Virus record (IMG/VR): IMGVR_UViG_3300020159_002604
Coordinates: 1-25,089 of that record
From: a virus
Direction: 5' to 3' (one strand)
DNA length: 25,089 bases
Both the position numbers and the translations under genes were made by a program. Shown in pieces: positions 18,801 to 24,497 of this stretch. The stretch's first letter is position 1, and every line of letters begins with the position of its first letter. The notes below the pieces were generated by a model that made no database searches, was not told the origin of the DNA, and saw only the letters and a program-made list of their open reading frames with translations.

Positions 18801-21500
18801 AGATACTGTATTGATTCCGGATAAGTAATCTGAATTAGTTTGATAGAGTCTGATAGTTCTATTATTATCAATTTTGGAATAATATGTTGCATTATTTACT
18901 AAAGTTAAATTTGTAGACCCAATACCAATTGGAGAATTTCCATTAGAATTGTAAACTATTAATTCTCCATTACTTAAATTGTGATCCGTTAAAAACGACA
19001 ATTGATTTGTGGTTGAACTAATTCCTCCGGAATTTGTTGACAATCTCGCATCGAACAAAATATCTCTCTTTCTCTTTGTAATAATAGGTTCTAATACACA
19101 ACCAGACCCATTACCGCCAGTTACGCCAATAGATACAATTGTATTGATATCATAGTCTTGAGAATCAATATAAACTTTTTTAATTGACCCACTAACAACT
19201 GGACGAACTAATGCTGTAGATCCAGTTCCGGGAGAAACCGATATTAGCGGAGGATTAATAACGTCATATCCAATTCCACCATTTAATACACTAATAGATT
19301 TTAAAGGACCATAATATACTTTATCATTAGATTTGTAATTATTAATTTCTACACCATTAATTAACATTCCAACTGAACCGGGAAGTGTTAATTCTCCAGT
19401 TCCAGTATCGATACTTTCAGATAATGGAAATTTTTTAAGTAATTTTTGAGCACCGATTATACCAGATTTTTGAGAGTATAATGTAAATCTATGAGTTTGA
19501 TTATCAAAAATTGAATCTGAAAATGTTAAGAAATTATTGGTCCCAACAAATGTTAATGATGAATATAGTCTTATTTTATTGGAAGGATCTAGAACTTGTA
19601 CATAATAATCTCCAGTAGATAGACCAACAATCGGAGCTCCTGATGGCTGGTAGTAAATTCTATCACCAGTAATAAATGGAACAGGATTTTGGAATACTAT
19701 GCTTGTATAGTTATCATCTATTTCATCAGTAATTCCTAATCCAACAGATGTTTTAATATCTTTTGTTATTTCGTATATAAAATTTCCGTTATATCCATCT
19801 CTACCAGATGGCAATGAGTTAGAAGCTACATATGCATACTCATTATCAGTATATAAATTTTGAACATCCGATAAGATAACATTATTTCCAAACTCTATCG
19901 GAACAATTGTACTATTTGCTGTATTAATTTTTCTTCTTAAATCATACTGCACTCCATTTTCTGCAGTAAAAGTTAAATTGCCTAGAGTAACTCTATTTTC
20001 TGCAACTACAATACCAGAAATAGTTGTAATCCCAGAGGATGAAACTACCGTATTACTATCTCTTTCTAAAATTTCAACTCCATCCCCAATTTTTAAACTA
20101 GACCTATCAATTGGACTTGTAAGAGTAAAGTTGCTGATATTTGCTATTTCATATCTAGATCCGGTATTGTATATCCAAGAATTTGCAAAAATTTCTTTAT
20201 ATGTTTTATTCTGCTGTGGATTTTTAATCAAATCTCCAATATTTTTAACTGAGATTATTTGCCCTTCATCCAAATTCAAAGTATCCGATATTTGAATAAA
20301 TTTGGATAATACTCCAGTAAGTCTCAACTCAACTTTTTTGTTTAGATCTCCATCTTCATAACCATAATAAATTTCATCAGATCTTATATCATCTGTTGAA
20401 AAAATTTCCGATATAATTCCTGCACATCCAAAAAACTGATTAATACTTTTGCTAGTATAAGTAATTGTATTGTTTCCAGATATGATTGTTCCTTGTTCTG
20501 GGAATCCTATCGTAGAATCTACTGATATTACTGATGACCCAATAGTGACATTTTTTAGACTTTTTGTATTTGGGGTAATTGTAAAATTTCCAAGAATAGC
20601 GGAAGTATCATTATATCCAACAAAAAGTGAAATTTTAAAATATTGTGTACCATTTCTGGTAAATGGTTCTATTTCAGAAATTGAGGCACTAGTACCATCA
20701 TCATTAAATTTTTTAATTGTTTGGCCTAATAGTTTAGAAGGATCTCCAGAAATTCTTTCTGCAATTACAATTTCTCTTCTTATAAATTCTGCGGAAGATG
20801 GTTTAATTAAAAACTCCTCTAAATTTACTACCTGAGGAGTTACTCCATATAAAACATTAAATAAAATTCTAAATGATTCATCAGTTCCTTTTGCCTGGTA
20901 AAAAGATCTTGCTTCTTTTATAAAGTTACCGACATTTAAATTTGATACAAAATCAACGTCTTCTAGACCGGGAGTAAAGGTATACTTTATTTTTCTATAA
21001 AATTCTTTTAGGAATAAAGAACTTAAATTTTGTACAGAAGAACCTTCATTATGGGATGCGGATACCGATTCCGAAAATACTAACTCCTCTTGATTCGAAT
21101 CTGAATGATAATTAGTAACACCACTAAATCCACGAACACATCCAGTAAATGTATTTGTGGTTATTCCAGTATATGTAATAATTTCATCATCAATTTTTAA
21201 TAATCCATAAGTTTGAGGAAATCCTTTAGTGGAAGTAACCGTAACAATTCCCGAAGAAGATGAAATATTGGTAGATAGTTCGGTAGATCCTACAATAACT
21301 TCTGGAGTTAAATTATCTAACTTCAGATATTGGTCTAAATTTTCTGCAATATCAACTACGCCACTTTGATATTCTTGAGAAATATAATATTGCTTTAAAA
21401 ATTCTGCCGTATTTGGACTCTCATCCAAAATAAAATTTGGAAGCTGATTTTCAATAACTTGCTGAACCTTAACTCTAGATTCGAACCCAGTCTGTATCAT
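9885..21500 (-). CDS. 7: Giant gp7-like baseplate wedge protein, 3871 aa, with YHYH domain
   Basis: This gene sits between gp6 and gp8, where T4 carries gp7 (about 1032 aa). Its N-terminal ~300 residues resemble the C-terminal core of T4 gp7: LPNFILDESPNTAEFL near residue 19, FIKEARSFYQAKGTDESFRI (193-212) with LFNVLYG, and LLGQTI (257-262). T4 has a matching SRSYDFYSTKG...FLFKVLY and LVGQTI. The rest is long, Ser/Thr/Gly/Ile-rich and beta-like. It has repeated SGxGY units (clusters near 735-770, 928-1165, 1396-1412, 2010-2100, 3300-3420), H-x-F/L-x-x-G 'YY' modules, IDDEI modules and a YHYH-type domain (about 1200-1335). An NGVIQDPGVAYQF module lies near the end, and the C-terminus is TGALPKLL. 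It begins two bases after the gp6 stop. One frame stays open for 11.6 kb with no frameshift. A wedge core plus a large peripheral extension is my inference. Confidence 0.85.
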   Translation of the reverse strand: MIQTGFESRVKVQQVIENQLPNFILDESPNTAEFLKQYYISQEYQSGVVDIAENLDQYLKLDNLTPEVIVGSTELSTNISSSSGIVTVTSTKGFPQTYGLLKIDDEIITYTGITTNTFTGCVRGFSGVTNYHSDSNQEELVFSESVSASHNEGSSVQNLSSLFLKEFYRKIKYTFTPGLEDVDFVSNLNVGNFIKEARSFYQAKGTDESFRILFNVLYGVTPQVVNLEEFLIKPSSAEFIRREIVIAERISGDPSKLLGQTIKKFNDDGTSASISEIEPFTRNGTQYFKISLFVGYNDTSAILGNFTITPNTKSLKNVTIGSSVISVDSTIGFPEQGTIISGNNTITYTSKSINQFFGCAGIISEIFSTDDIRSDEIYYGYEDGDLNKKVELRLTGVLSKFIQISDTLNLDEGQIISVKNIGDLIKNPQQNKTYKEIFANSWIYNTGSRYEIANISNFTLTSPIDRSSLKIGDGVEILERDSNTVVSSSGITTISGIVVAENRVTLGNLTFTAENGVQYDLRRKINTANSTIVPIEFGNNVILSDVQNLYTDNEYAYVASNSLPSGRDGYNGNFIYEITKDIKTSVGLGITDEIDDNYTSIVFQNPVPFITGDRIYYQPSGAPIVGLSTGDYYVQVLDPSNKIRLYSSLTFVGTNNFLTFSDSIFDNQTHRFTLYSQKSGIIGAQKLLKKFPLSESIDTGTGELTLPGSVGMLINGVEINNYKSNDKVYYGPLKSISVLNGGIGYDVINPPLISVSPGTGSTALVRPVVSGSIKKVYIDSQDYDINTIVSIGVTGGNGSGCVLEPIITKRKRDILFDARLSTNSGGISSTTNQLSFLTDHNLSNGELIVYNSNGNSPIGIGSTNLTLVNNATYYSKIDNNRTIRLYQTNSDYLSGINTVSFSGTNTAGIHKFSTASFKNTISEIKILNGGSGYTNRELIVSSAGISTFNNTINFKNHGFNDGELVTYQYETSTIGISTLSQYYVLKNNDDSFRLCDAGIGGTDISNYTRKNYIKFSSIGSGYQYFSYPDISVSIQYTPVGFGTTTQQIQSLVASPIVKGSIIDAYLYESGAGYGSTIVNLERRPLITIKTGSEAKLKPIITNGQINSVNIQYGGVDYYSIPDLVVTDLTGVGSGADLRPVITNQKITDIKIINPGIGYSTNSTIIEVKSAGSSAVLNANIRSLTVNNNLKLGDEILIESENELQYSVCGYFENLRNSFGDNGLQVSNIIGWAYDGNPIYGPYGYFDSEDSNSVPKLLESGYALNPSNVVDRPSFPSGFFVEDYEYTNSGDLDENNGRFGRTPEFPNGVYAYFATLDTFLTPRFPYFIGNKYRSNTIDENSTLNQTFDFNNSNLLRNTLPYKVSDDYAKNDFITETNEITNQESIVESVSEGFVNGFNIINSGSDYKVNDVLNFDDANTSGGGLVARVSSIEGKDITKIDTSVETYENSIFTYNDGEEVKVTIKPYHNFSNNDFVVISGFSTNLSKLNNSYKIGVSSYYSNVLKNIPSSTSGFTTEIYITQLPTTVSVGSSIKIGTEILSVLEVYKNLNIIKVERGSTGVSHTATTQINFIPDSFTISQKTDYFESNVNSKVFFNPVQSVGVGTTPGITTNITFEFGDSNTTRTVPTQGIYIDSHPFTNNQPVIFTNNGSNIAVSTSPTGTQFNLPQNVYVTDKNINTIGIKTTLNSSEVFFTTNGSDNDKYSLESVYSQIVGKVEKVKSTVSVSTSHELSSGDAISLSIEPNLSVGIGTSTSVYVKRDTITGTVLINPIGFNSTGINTTTNTISINSHNLKTGDKVLYSSSVVASGLSTGFYYVYRVNENTIKLSETYVDSKTVPPTTVNISNTGGSSQSISLINSQIKSFKNNNLVFNLSDSSLVGYKFKLYYDNQYNNEFISTPSSNLFTLSGIGTIGVSTNASLTINYSESLPTQLYYNLEKSGYISTSDKEVNNYSEILFVNSVYNSNYTISGIGSTTFTISLSEKPEKLSYTQNECDKLQYTTTSLSAKGSINKINIISGSSGYKKLPTFVGSNSINGKDAYITPKSTSIGNAKEVRIINEGFQYSSDKTLQPTAFISPLITIKNSNKINTITVTDGGKGYTDVPSVIIVDSSTGEQIDSGILEANLSGNSIDSVRVVQQPKGLPETTVQLFTTNNTNGISIQQVESSSSGIFTCFITTPTLGFSTFPFSSGDKVFVEGIQKFSTEGTGFNSEDYGYQFFTINNYSNVGTLDSVTINISGLTTNTGIAKTIQDSVGNIIKSTDYPILDVTQISSEFIIGEKLISNNTERDLEISSYENSFIKVSGTYELSVGEIIVGKESGNVATIDKIESGIGRFKVDYSIEKNIGWSNDIGKLDQDNQVVADNDYYQNLSYTIKSPITYQELRTPVNSLVHTSGLKNFADTGITSTANFDVVTSNNNISILYDIIEENRVDTIYDFDLVKDIDLVGTSSKFLKLKNKKLTDYIECRSNVVLKIDDINRQFSDAEGNPSEFINLLELNTGVSYDNILVRVSSLDNTEIQLTELVLLNNGSNSFLAEKSTLVNTGVGLTHISGEPIGEFLLIEDDVDDSNYLRFVPKDPFNIDYDIKLINSNFNSVLPGIGTTSVGFINLTGSNRTATTGIQTSIISVESNKFSSLYSNIQIIDSVTNQMNFVEVYLNHDGTDTYISEYYFDSEFSSNYYSGNNIGSFGASISSGVLSLNYISNSSNPVNVRSKIVGFGTTSVGTGAYRFISPGQIPGNERSAIYQSTYSSTVSSASTVISLNKTNFNAVKSLVEISVGSTSALHQIMLVQDETNIYVQQSPYFQSRVLSSVGSTNGIGTFGGEYSGSNFILKFYPEPTITSEVNILAFNQCLYTTLDTQNTAPTLSYGTVEEFIDLKLYNAINGNRINRTDFNLTSDGNSIFAKTFNPSDAAILNPSTGEFTIQNHFFSNLEELIYTPKSTFIGVGASAVGIGSTLNSVGVVTTILPSDVYVIKLSDNTFKLSTRKDYAALGIGVTFTSEGSGNAHQLEMDKKLEKALITIDNVVQYPLLFTPISYTLLNNGGQISAGSSIFALSGISTIIPKDILKIDDEYMGIINVGLGTTNIGPITNSGGINLVEVTRGFVGSSATTHTDSTSVRIYKGSYNIVDSNIFFAESPRGNPQIIRDSSNLTFETSDFTGRVFLRNDYTSNQLYDDISSQFTGIGRTFTLTVGGANTVGLGTSGGNGILFINGVFQTPTTLNNPENNFSIIENTVSGISSVVFSGITSAGTGTIITSEFDVNQNQTPRGGIIISLGSSIGLGYAPLVGAAVTAVVGAGGSIVSVGLGTTDNIGSGYNGIVAIGVSVYQSGHIGDTAIITASVGAGGTLSFTVGAGGTGYINPKIFVSEPSYENLTVTGVSRLGVGATTNTGIGLLLNVEVGASSTTGIGSTYFEVSKFSISRQGYSFRRGDVFKPVGLVTAKGLASPLSEFQLTVVDTFSDSFAAWQFGEFDYIDSIKNYQDGVRTRFPLYYNNELLSFEPSEGSQVNLSNALLIVINGVIQDPGVAYQFDGGTSFIFTTAPRPEDNVAIFFYKGTDGVDVIVNDSINETLKRGDTVQVLKNNSIPGTITQDKRIVFDLSFSDKFETNLYSNQGVDSENNKPLSWIKQKVDRKINGEDVYKTRDSIESLIYPTAKIIKDFSTTDDEIFVDNAEFFEYDNPEPFSALIVNGISTTASGAVELISNITVANVNGFSGIITGIGTTTGSGGNSLALRFTLEGPVGFAGLSTGYPIYIFDTRVGKGVTSIDTSNSAVVGIGTTFADNIYYVHQFSSSDTVGIITCNILSTTSTVGLVSIGNTSNPVGKYSWGRMSGFSRSGSPISIGVTGNTVDVGLTTFATIQRRGIGIRQTGALPKLL
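17496..17903 (-). other. YHYH-type domain within the giant gp7-like protein
   Basis: Residues about 1200-1335 carry the landmarks of the YHYH family (PF14240 as I recall): GWAYDGNPIYGPYGY (1230-1244), DLDENNGR (1290-1297), then PNGVYAYFAT and FPYFIG (to 1328). The family is named for a GxYHYHxT stretch; here the same position reads GVYAYFAT (1307-1314), so both His residues are missing. The domain is bordered by SGxGY repeats. It could be an adhesive or carbohydrate-facing module, but no activity can be claimed. Confidence 0.75.
20601..21500 (-). other. Region matching the C-terminal core of T4 gp7
   Basis: Residues 1-300 of the 3871-aa protein. The match rests on three ordered motifs: LPNFILDES near residue 19, a KGTDESFR...LFNVLYG block (204-219), and LLGQTI followed by a Gly-Thr strand pair (257-290). 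A short IDDEIITYTG module (near 100-110) interrupts the core between the first two motifs. The comparison is from memory of the T4 sequence, not an alignment. Confidence 0.65.
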
Positions 21501-21501
21501 A

Positions 21502-23391
21502 TTACGCTCTTATTAAATTCCCGTTTGAATAACTTGATGTGTAATAGTCTCTGGTAAATAATGTACCGGATATTTCATCACCAGAGGCAATTACATCTCT
21601 TACCATATTTATTGTGCTTTCTGAAATACTAAAATTTAAATATAAATCTTTTAGTCCTATAACATCATTTGATTCAGGAAATGCTTGTATTTCAATAATA
21701 TTGTTTTCCTTAGATGTTGATATAATATTTACGGTTCCTAATTTAATTTCACCCTTTTCATAATCAACTGTTCCGGCAGATTTTATAACAACTCTTATAG
21801 TTCCATCACTTAAAGGTTTTACTATTGACAATATTCCGGTTTTTCCGTCAGTATTAGGAACATCTGTTAGGTATACTGTATCCGAATCTATTGAAATTTT
21901 AAATCCAGTACTTTTAATATTAAAACCATCAGAATTAATATGAAACTTATTTCCAAAGCATAATTCATATTGAGCAAACTGGTTTATCATTGCCATCAAA
22001 TCTCTTCTAATTCTAACCTTAGTAATATTAGAAGTTATAGAAGTATCACTATTGTCAATTATTTGAAGAACCTTACTATACTTAAATCTTCCACCAAATG
22101 AATTAAGATCTATAGAATTTGAGTACTCTGTTAGTGAATTTACTACTTTTGTTTTTAGTGATTCTACTGTAGATACCTGAGCATAGTTATAATAAATTGA
22201 TGAATCAATCTCCACATATAATATTTTAAGATCAATTATTTTTTGATTGATTCCGGAAATACTATATTGCTTTAATTTATTAATAATTTGTTGTTTGTTA
22301 AAATCAGAAACAAAAGTTCCATTTTTTGGTTTAATAATTATCGATACCGTACCAAATTCCGGAGGATCTAATTCTTCACCACCAACAACAGCAACCGATT
22401 CCGTATCCGGATATATTTTTTTTATGATTGCCTCATAATCACGCGATGTCACTGCTCTATACTGAGATGAATATATTCTTGGTGCAAAATATTTAACGGA
22501 ATCTATAGATTCTATCTCAGAACCATTTTGAGATGGTTGATTTGTTACGACAGAGACTGAACCTATGTCAATTGTCGCGTTACTTGCATTTCTAACACTT
22601 CCAGAAAAAGAAAATGAAGAAGCTCCATTACCCTCTTCACCATCAGTAACAATATAATTTACCGTAATTACTGCATTATTTTCTAATTTTTTTCCAATAA
22701 TACCGTCACCAAAAAGTAATTCATATTTTTCATCTTGAACTTCTTGTAAGAGGTAGATTGTTGATGAAGAATTTACTTCAAGAATATTATCAACAGAAGA
22801 ATATTCCGTTCCAAGATCACTATCATTAATTCCTTTCACATAAACCGAAATAGTTGAGGTGTCTATGAATGAATTGTTTAATATAAATCTTTGGTCCAGA
22901 GATCCATCCACCACAAATTGTTTCGTTAAGAAGGTTCCTTGATAAATGTCAATATTATTAAAGGATGCTGTTCCTCCCACAACATTTGATGATATACTTT
23001 CTGGAATTGAAAATGTATATGATGTATTATCTACAGAACCAACACACACTAGACCTGCCTGTAAGGTGAGTGTGGGAGTATTTGCGGCAGTAGATATATT
23101 AAATGATACCTGCGCCTTTGCTGCTGTCCTGGAACGAGGTACATATCCAATATTTCTTGCCAGTGAAACGACATTTTCACGAAGAGTTGCAGAATCCAAA
23201 AAGGATTCATTCACAATCATATTTGAGTTGAATGCCGTAATATAGGTATTATACGCCAGAGTATCTATTAATACCGAAAAATTAGACCCTTCAAAGTCAA
23301 AATCCGTGAATGTGGAGTTGGCACGGAGATAATCCTTGATAGAGGTCTTTATCTGGTCAAAATCTAGATTTGTAAACTTAGTAAAAGGCAT
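21502..23391 (-). CDS. 6: Baseplate wedge protein gp6 (T4-like)
   Basis: In T4, gp6 dimers form the inner ring that joins neighbouring wedges around the hub and are essential for baseplate assembly. This protein is 629 aa; T4 gp6 is about 660. Residues 30-50 read DFDFEGSNFSVLIDTLAYNT, very like YDFEGSRLNVLCDLLAYNT in T4. NESFLDSATLRENVVSLARN follows, then GYVPRSRTAAKAQ, which matches T4 GYLPTSKSAAQTE. A baseplate J-like core (about 305-360) holds PRIYSSQYRAVTSRDYEAII and an acidic GGEELDPPEFG turn. It starts one base after the gp25 stop, with GAG a few bases upstream, and ends one base before the gp7-like gene, so the three should be translated from one late message. Confidence 0.95.
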   Translation of the reverse strand: MPFTKFTNLDFDQIKTSIKDYLRANSTFTDFDFEGSNFSVLIDTLAYNTYITAFNSNMIVNESFLDSATLRENVVSLARNIGYVPRSRTAAKAQVSFNISTAANTPTLTLQAGLVCVGSVDNTSYTFSIPESISSNVVGGTASFNNIDIYQGTFLTKQFVVDGSLDQRFILNNSFIDTSTISVYVKGINDSDLGTEYSSVDNILEVNSSSTIYLLQEVQDEKYELLFGDGIIGKKLENNAVITVNYIVTDGEEGNGASSFSFSGSVRNASNATIDIGSVSVVTNQPSQNGSEIESIDSVKYFAPRIYSSQYRAVTSRDYEAIIKKIYPDTESVAVVGGEELDPPEFGTVSIIIKPKNGTFVSDFNKQQIINKLKQYSISGINQKIIDLKILYVEIDSSIYYNYAQVSTVESLKTKVVNSLTEYSNSIDLNSFGGRFKYSKVLQIIDNSDTSITSNITKVRIRRDLMAMINQFAQYELCFGNKFHINSDGFNIKSTGFKISIDSDTVYLTDVPNTDGKTGILSIVKPLSDGTIRVVIKSAGTVDYEKGEIKLGTVNIISTSKENNIIEIQAFPESNDVIGLKDLYLNFSISESTINMVRDVIASGDEISGTLFTRDYYTSSYSNGNLIRA

Positions 23392-23392
23392 T

Positions 23393-23794
23393 TTATCTCG
23401 TTGCCTCTAGTATGAATGAATATTCTTGAGTTGGAAATTCTTGTCCTATAATATCAAAAATAATTGTTACATTAAATGTATTGTCATCCGGAATAGGATC
23501 TACTTGAACTATTACATTATTAACTCTTGGTTCAAAGTTATTAATGGATATTTCAATTTGACTTTGTATTACTGATGCAGTACCAAAATCAACAAATTCA
23601 AATAAACTTTTTGTAATATCAGACCCTAATAGAGAATTGAAGAATCTTTCTGTCGGAATAGTTTCTACAATATTTCTTACAGATCTTCGAATTGCGTTTT
23701 CATTTTTTAATATAGGCAGATCCTTTGTCACGGGATGTGGTTCAAAGGATAAACTGATATCTTTAAATGATCTGGATATCCTTTGAATTGCCAT
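23393..23794 (-). CDS. 25: Baseplate wedge protein gp25 (T4-like)
   Basis: gp25 is a small wedge subunit that helps connect the baseplate to the sheath, and it is related to TssE of type VI secretion. The length (133 aa) is nearly that of T4 gp25 (132). The defining EPR motif is present at residues 88-90 in NNFEPRVNN, where T4 has RNYEPRIDK. The upstream part also fits: NAIRRSVRNIVET (33-45), ERFFNSLLGSDI, then LFEFVDFGTASVI. The gene opens the gp25-gp6-gp7-gp8 series and has a perfect late promoter 19 bases before its ATG. The leader has no Shine-Dalgarno. The ATG is chosen because no other in-frame start lies between the promoter and it. Confidence 0.95.
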   Translation of the reverse strand: MAIQRISRSFKDISLSFEPHPVTKDLPILKNENAIRRSVRNIVETIPTERFFNSLLGSDITKSLFEFVDFGTASVIQSQIEISINNFEPRVNNVIVQVDPIPDDNTFNVTIIFDIIGQEFPTQEYSFILEATR

Positions 23795-23813
23795 CGAACA
23801 AAAGTTTTTTATT

Positions 23814-23821
23814 TATTTATA
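23814..23821 (-). promoter_or_regulatory. T4-type late promoter TATAAATA before gp25
   Basis: Perfect late-promoter core, 19 bases before the gp25 ATG and just past the TAG stop (23823-23825) of the 58-aa gene. It would drive gp25, gp6 and the giant gp7-like gene as one late unit of about 14 kb up to the next late promoter. Confidence 0.82.
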
Positions 23822-23822
23822 T

Positions 23823-23999
23823 CTACTTCCAAGAAGAACCATAGTTTGGTTCGGTTCCATATGTCCAGTCATCATAGTCTTCATCATTACGAATTTTTTC
23901 GTGCAGTTCAACCTGTTTTTTTAGATTGTGTTTTGGTGCAATGTCATAAACAACTTCTTGAATGACTCTTTTTTGATTGTCGTCCGATTCGAATAGCAT
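23823..23999 (-). CDS. Small acidic protein, 58 aa (unknown function)
   Basis: The protein starts MLFESDDNQKRVIQEVVYDI and ends GTEPNYGSSWK. The first half is probably helical. The second half is acidic and aromatic, with the run RNDEDYDDWTYG (37-48). No known domain is apparent. AGGAG lies six bases before the ATG, a strong ribosome site compared with the late structural genes nearby. The gene lies between speD and gp25, 67 bases after the speD stop. An 8-bp inverted repeat overlaps part of its Shine-Dalgarno. I recall short hypothetical proteins of this kind beside cyanophage speD, without an assigned role. Its clear ribosome site, ordinary composition and snug fit before the gp25 promoter support it as a real gene. 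Confidence 0.75.
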   Translation of the reverse strand: MLFESDDNQKRVIQEVVYDIAPKHNLKKQVELHEKIRNDEDYDDWTYGTEPNYGSSWK

Positions 24000-24005
24000 T
24001 TGAAA

Positions 24006-24010
24006 CTCCT
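24006..24010 (-). promoter_or_regulatory. Shine-Dalgarno of the 58-aa gene
   Basis: AGGAG, six bases before the ATG at 23999. Two of its bases (24009-24010) are also the end of an 8-bp hairpin arm. Confidence 0.65.
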
Positions 24011-24029
24011 GTTTTAATGAATAAAACAG
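24009..24029 (-). promoter_or_regulatory. Inverted repeat overlapping the Shine-Dalgarno
   Basis: On the minus strand CTGTTTTA, a five-base loop and TAAAACAG form a perfect 8-bp stem whose last bases are the start of AGGAG. In the RNA it could partly mask ribosome binding for the 58-aa gene. No U-run follows, so it is not an obvious terminator. The stem is mostly A-U, so its stability is modest. Confidence 0.4.
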
Positions 24030-24040
24030 AACTTTTATGA

Positions 24041-24058
24041 AGGAGGTTTCTATCTCCT
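24041..24058 (-). promoter_or_regulatory. Small inverted repeat after speD
   Basis: AGGAG and CTCCT, separated by eight bases, lie a few bases after the speD stop. The RNA stem would be five base pairs, followed by UUCAU rather than a proper U-run. It could be a weak terminator or processing hairpin; chance is also possible. Confidence 0.3.
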
Positions 24059-24066
24059 ATTACTAT

Positions 24067-24393
24067 TTAACGATCTACTTCACGAAGTTTAAAATTATTT
24101 GAATCTAGGTACTTTAACAATTCAATGGCAATTAATTTAGGATTTCCTTCACCGCAAGTATAAACATCAATTGCGACACAACCATTTTCTGGCCAAGTAT
24201 GGCAAGAAACGTGACTTTCTGCGAGTGCAATAACAATAGTGCAACCCTGAGGATAAAAGCAGTGTTGAAAAATATTAAGTATTGTCATTTTGGCGCGTTC
24301 AATTCCACGCTCCATTGTTTCCTGAATGGCAATACTATTATTTAAGAGGTCAAATTTAACATCATACACCTCTAGGAGTAGGTGTTTACCCAT
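24067..24393 (-). CDS. speD: S-adenosylmethionine decarboxylase proenzyme (class 1B type)
   Basis: This enzyme decarboxylates S-adenosylmethionine to give the aminopropyl donor for spermidine synthesis. It is made as a proenzyme that cleaves itself to form a pyruvoyl cofactor. From the ATG start (108 aa) the cleavage site is E59-S60 in LAESHVSCHTWPE, with His65 and Cys80 (in DVYTCG) at the spacing of Ser63, His68 and Cys83 in the Thermotoga maritima enzyme. GKHLLLEVYDV at the N-terminus also fits. All key residues are present, so it should be active. A TTG at 24406-24408 would add five residues (MNQYS); ATG is preferred, though neither start has a Shine-Dalgarno. It stands alone between an upstream terminator and structural genes. 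speD is a known auxiliary metabolic gene of cyanophages, probably supplying polyamines during infection. Confidence 0.95.
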   Translation of the reverse strand: MGKHLLLEVYDVKFDLLNNSIAIQETMERGIERAKMTILNIFQHCFYPQGCTIVIALAESHVSCHTWPENGCVAIDVYTCGEGNPKLIAIELLKYLDSNNFKLREVDR

Positions 24394-24428
24394 TGAATAT
24401 TGGTTCAATTATTATTTTATTAAAAATT

Positions 24429-24436
24429 TATTTATT
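24429..24436 (-). promoter_or_regulatory. Possible late promoter AATAAATA before speD
   Basis: One mismatch from TATAAATA, and a fit to the looser NATAAATA form I recall for cyanophage late promoters. It lies just downstream of the terminator, 35 bases before the speD ATG (20 before the alternative TTG). The surroundings are so A/T-rich that chance is a real possibility. Confidence 0.4.
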
Positions 24437-24441
24437 TCATT

Positions 24442-24464
24442 AAAAAAGTGGGTTGTACCCACTT
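24442..24464 (-). terminator. Intrinsic terminator after the 48-aa gene
   Basis: A perfect 8-bp stem, AAGTGGGT / ACCCACTT, with a three-base loop is followed on the minus strand by six T. It lies 34 bases after the stop of the 48-aa gene and before speD, so it ends the upstream small-gene operon. Confidence 0.85.
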
Positions 24465-24497
24465 AAATTAGGTTTTCTTTCTAGTATTAGATTACAT

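Noticed and set aside
20470-20835. Plus-strand open frame of 121 codons opposite the gp7-like core.
   Set aside because: The opposite strand holds motifs matching T4 gp7, and this frame has no ribosome site or domain.
24393-24408. Longer speD form from TTG at 24408.
   Set aside because: It adds only MNQYS, has no Shine-Dalgarno, and the ATG form already begins just before the conserved GKHL. Kept as an alternative because it lies nearer the possible promoter.
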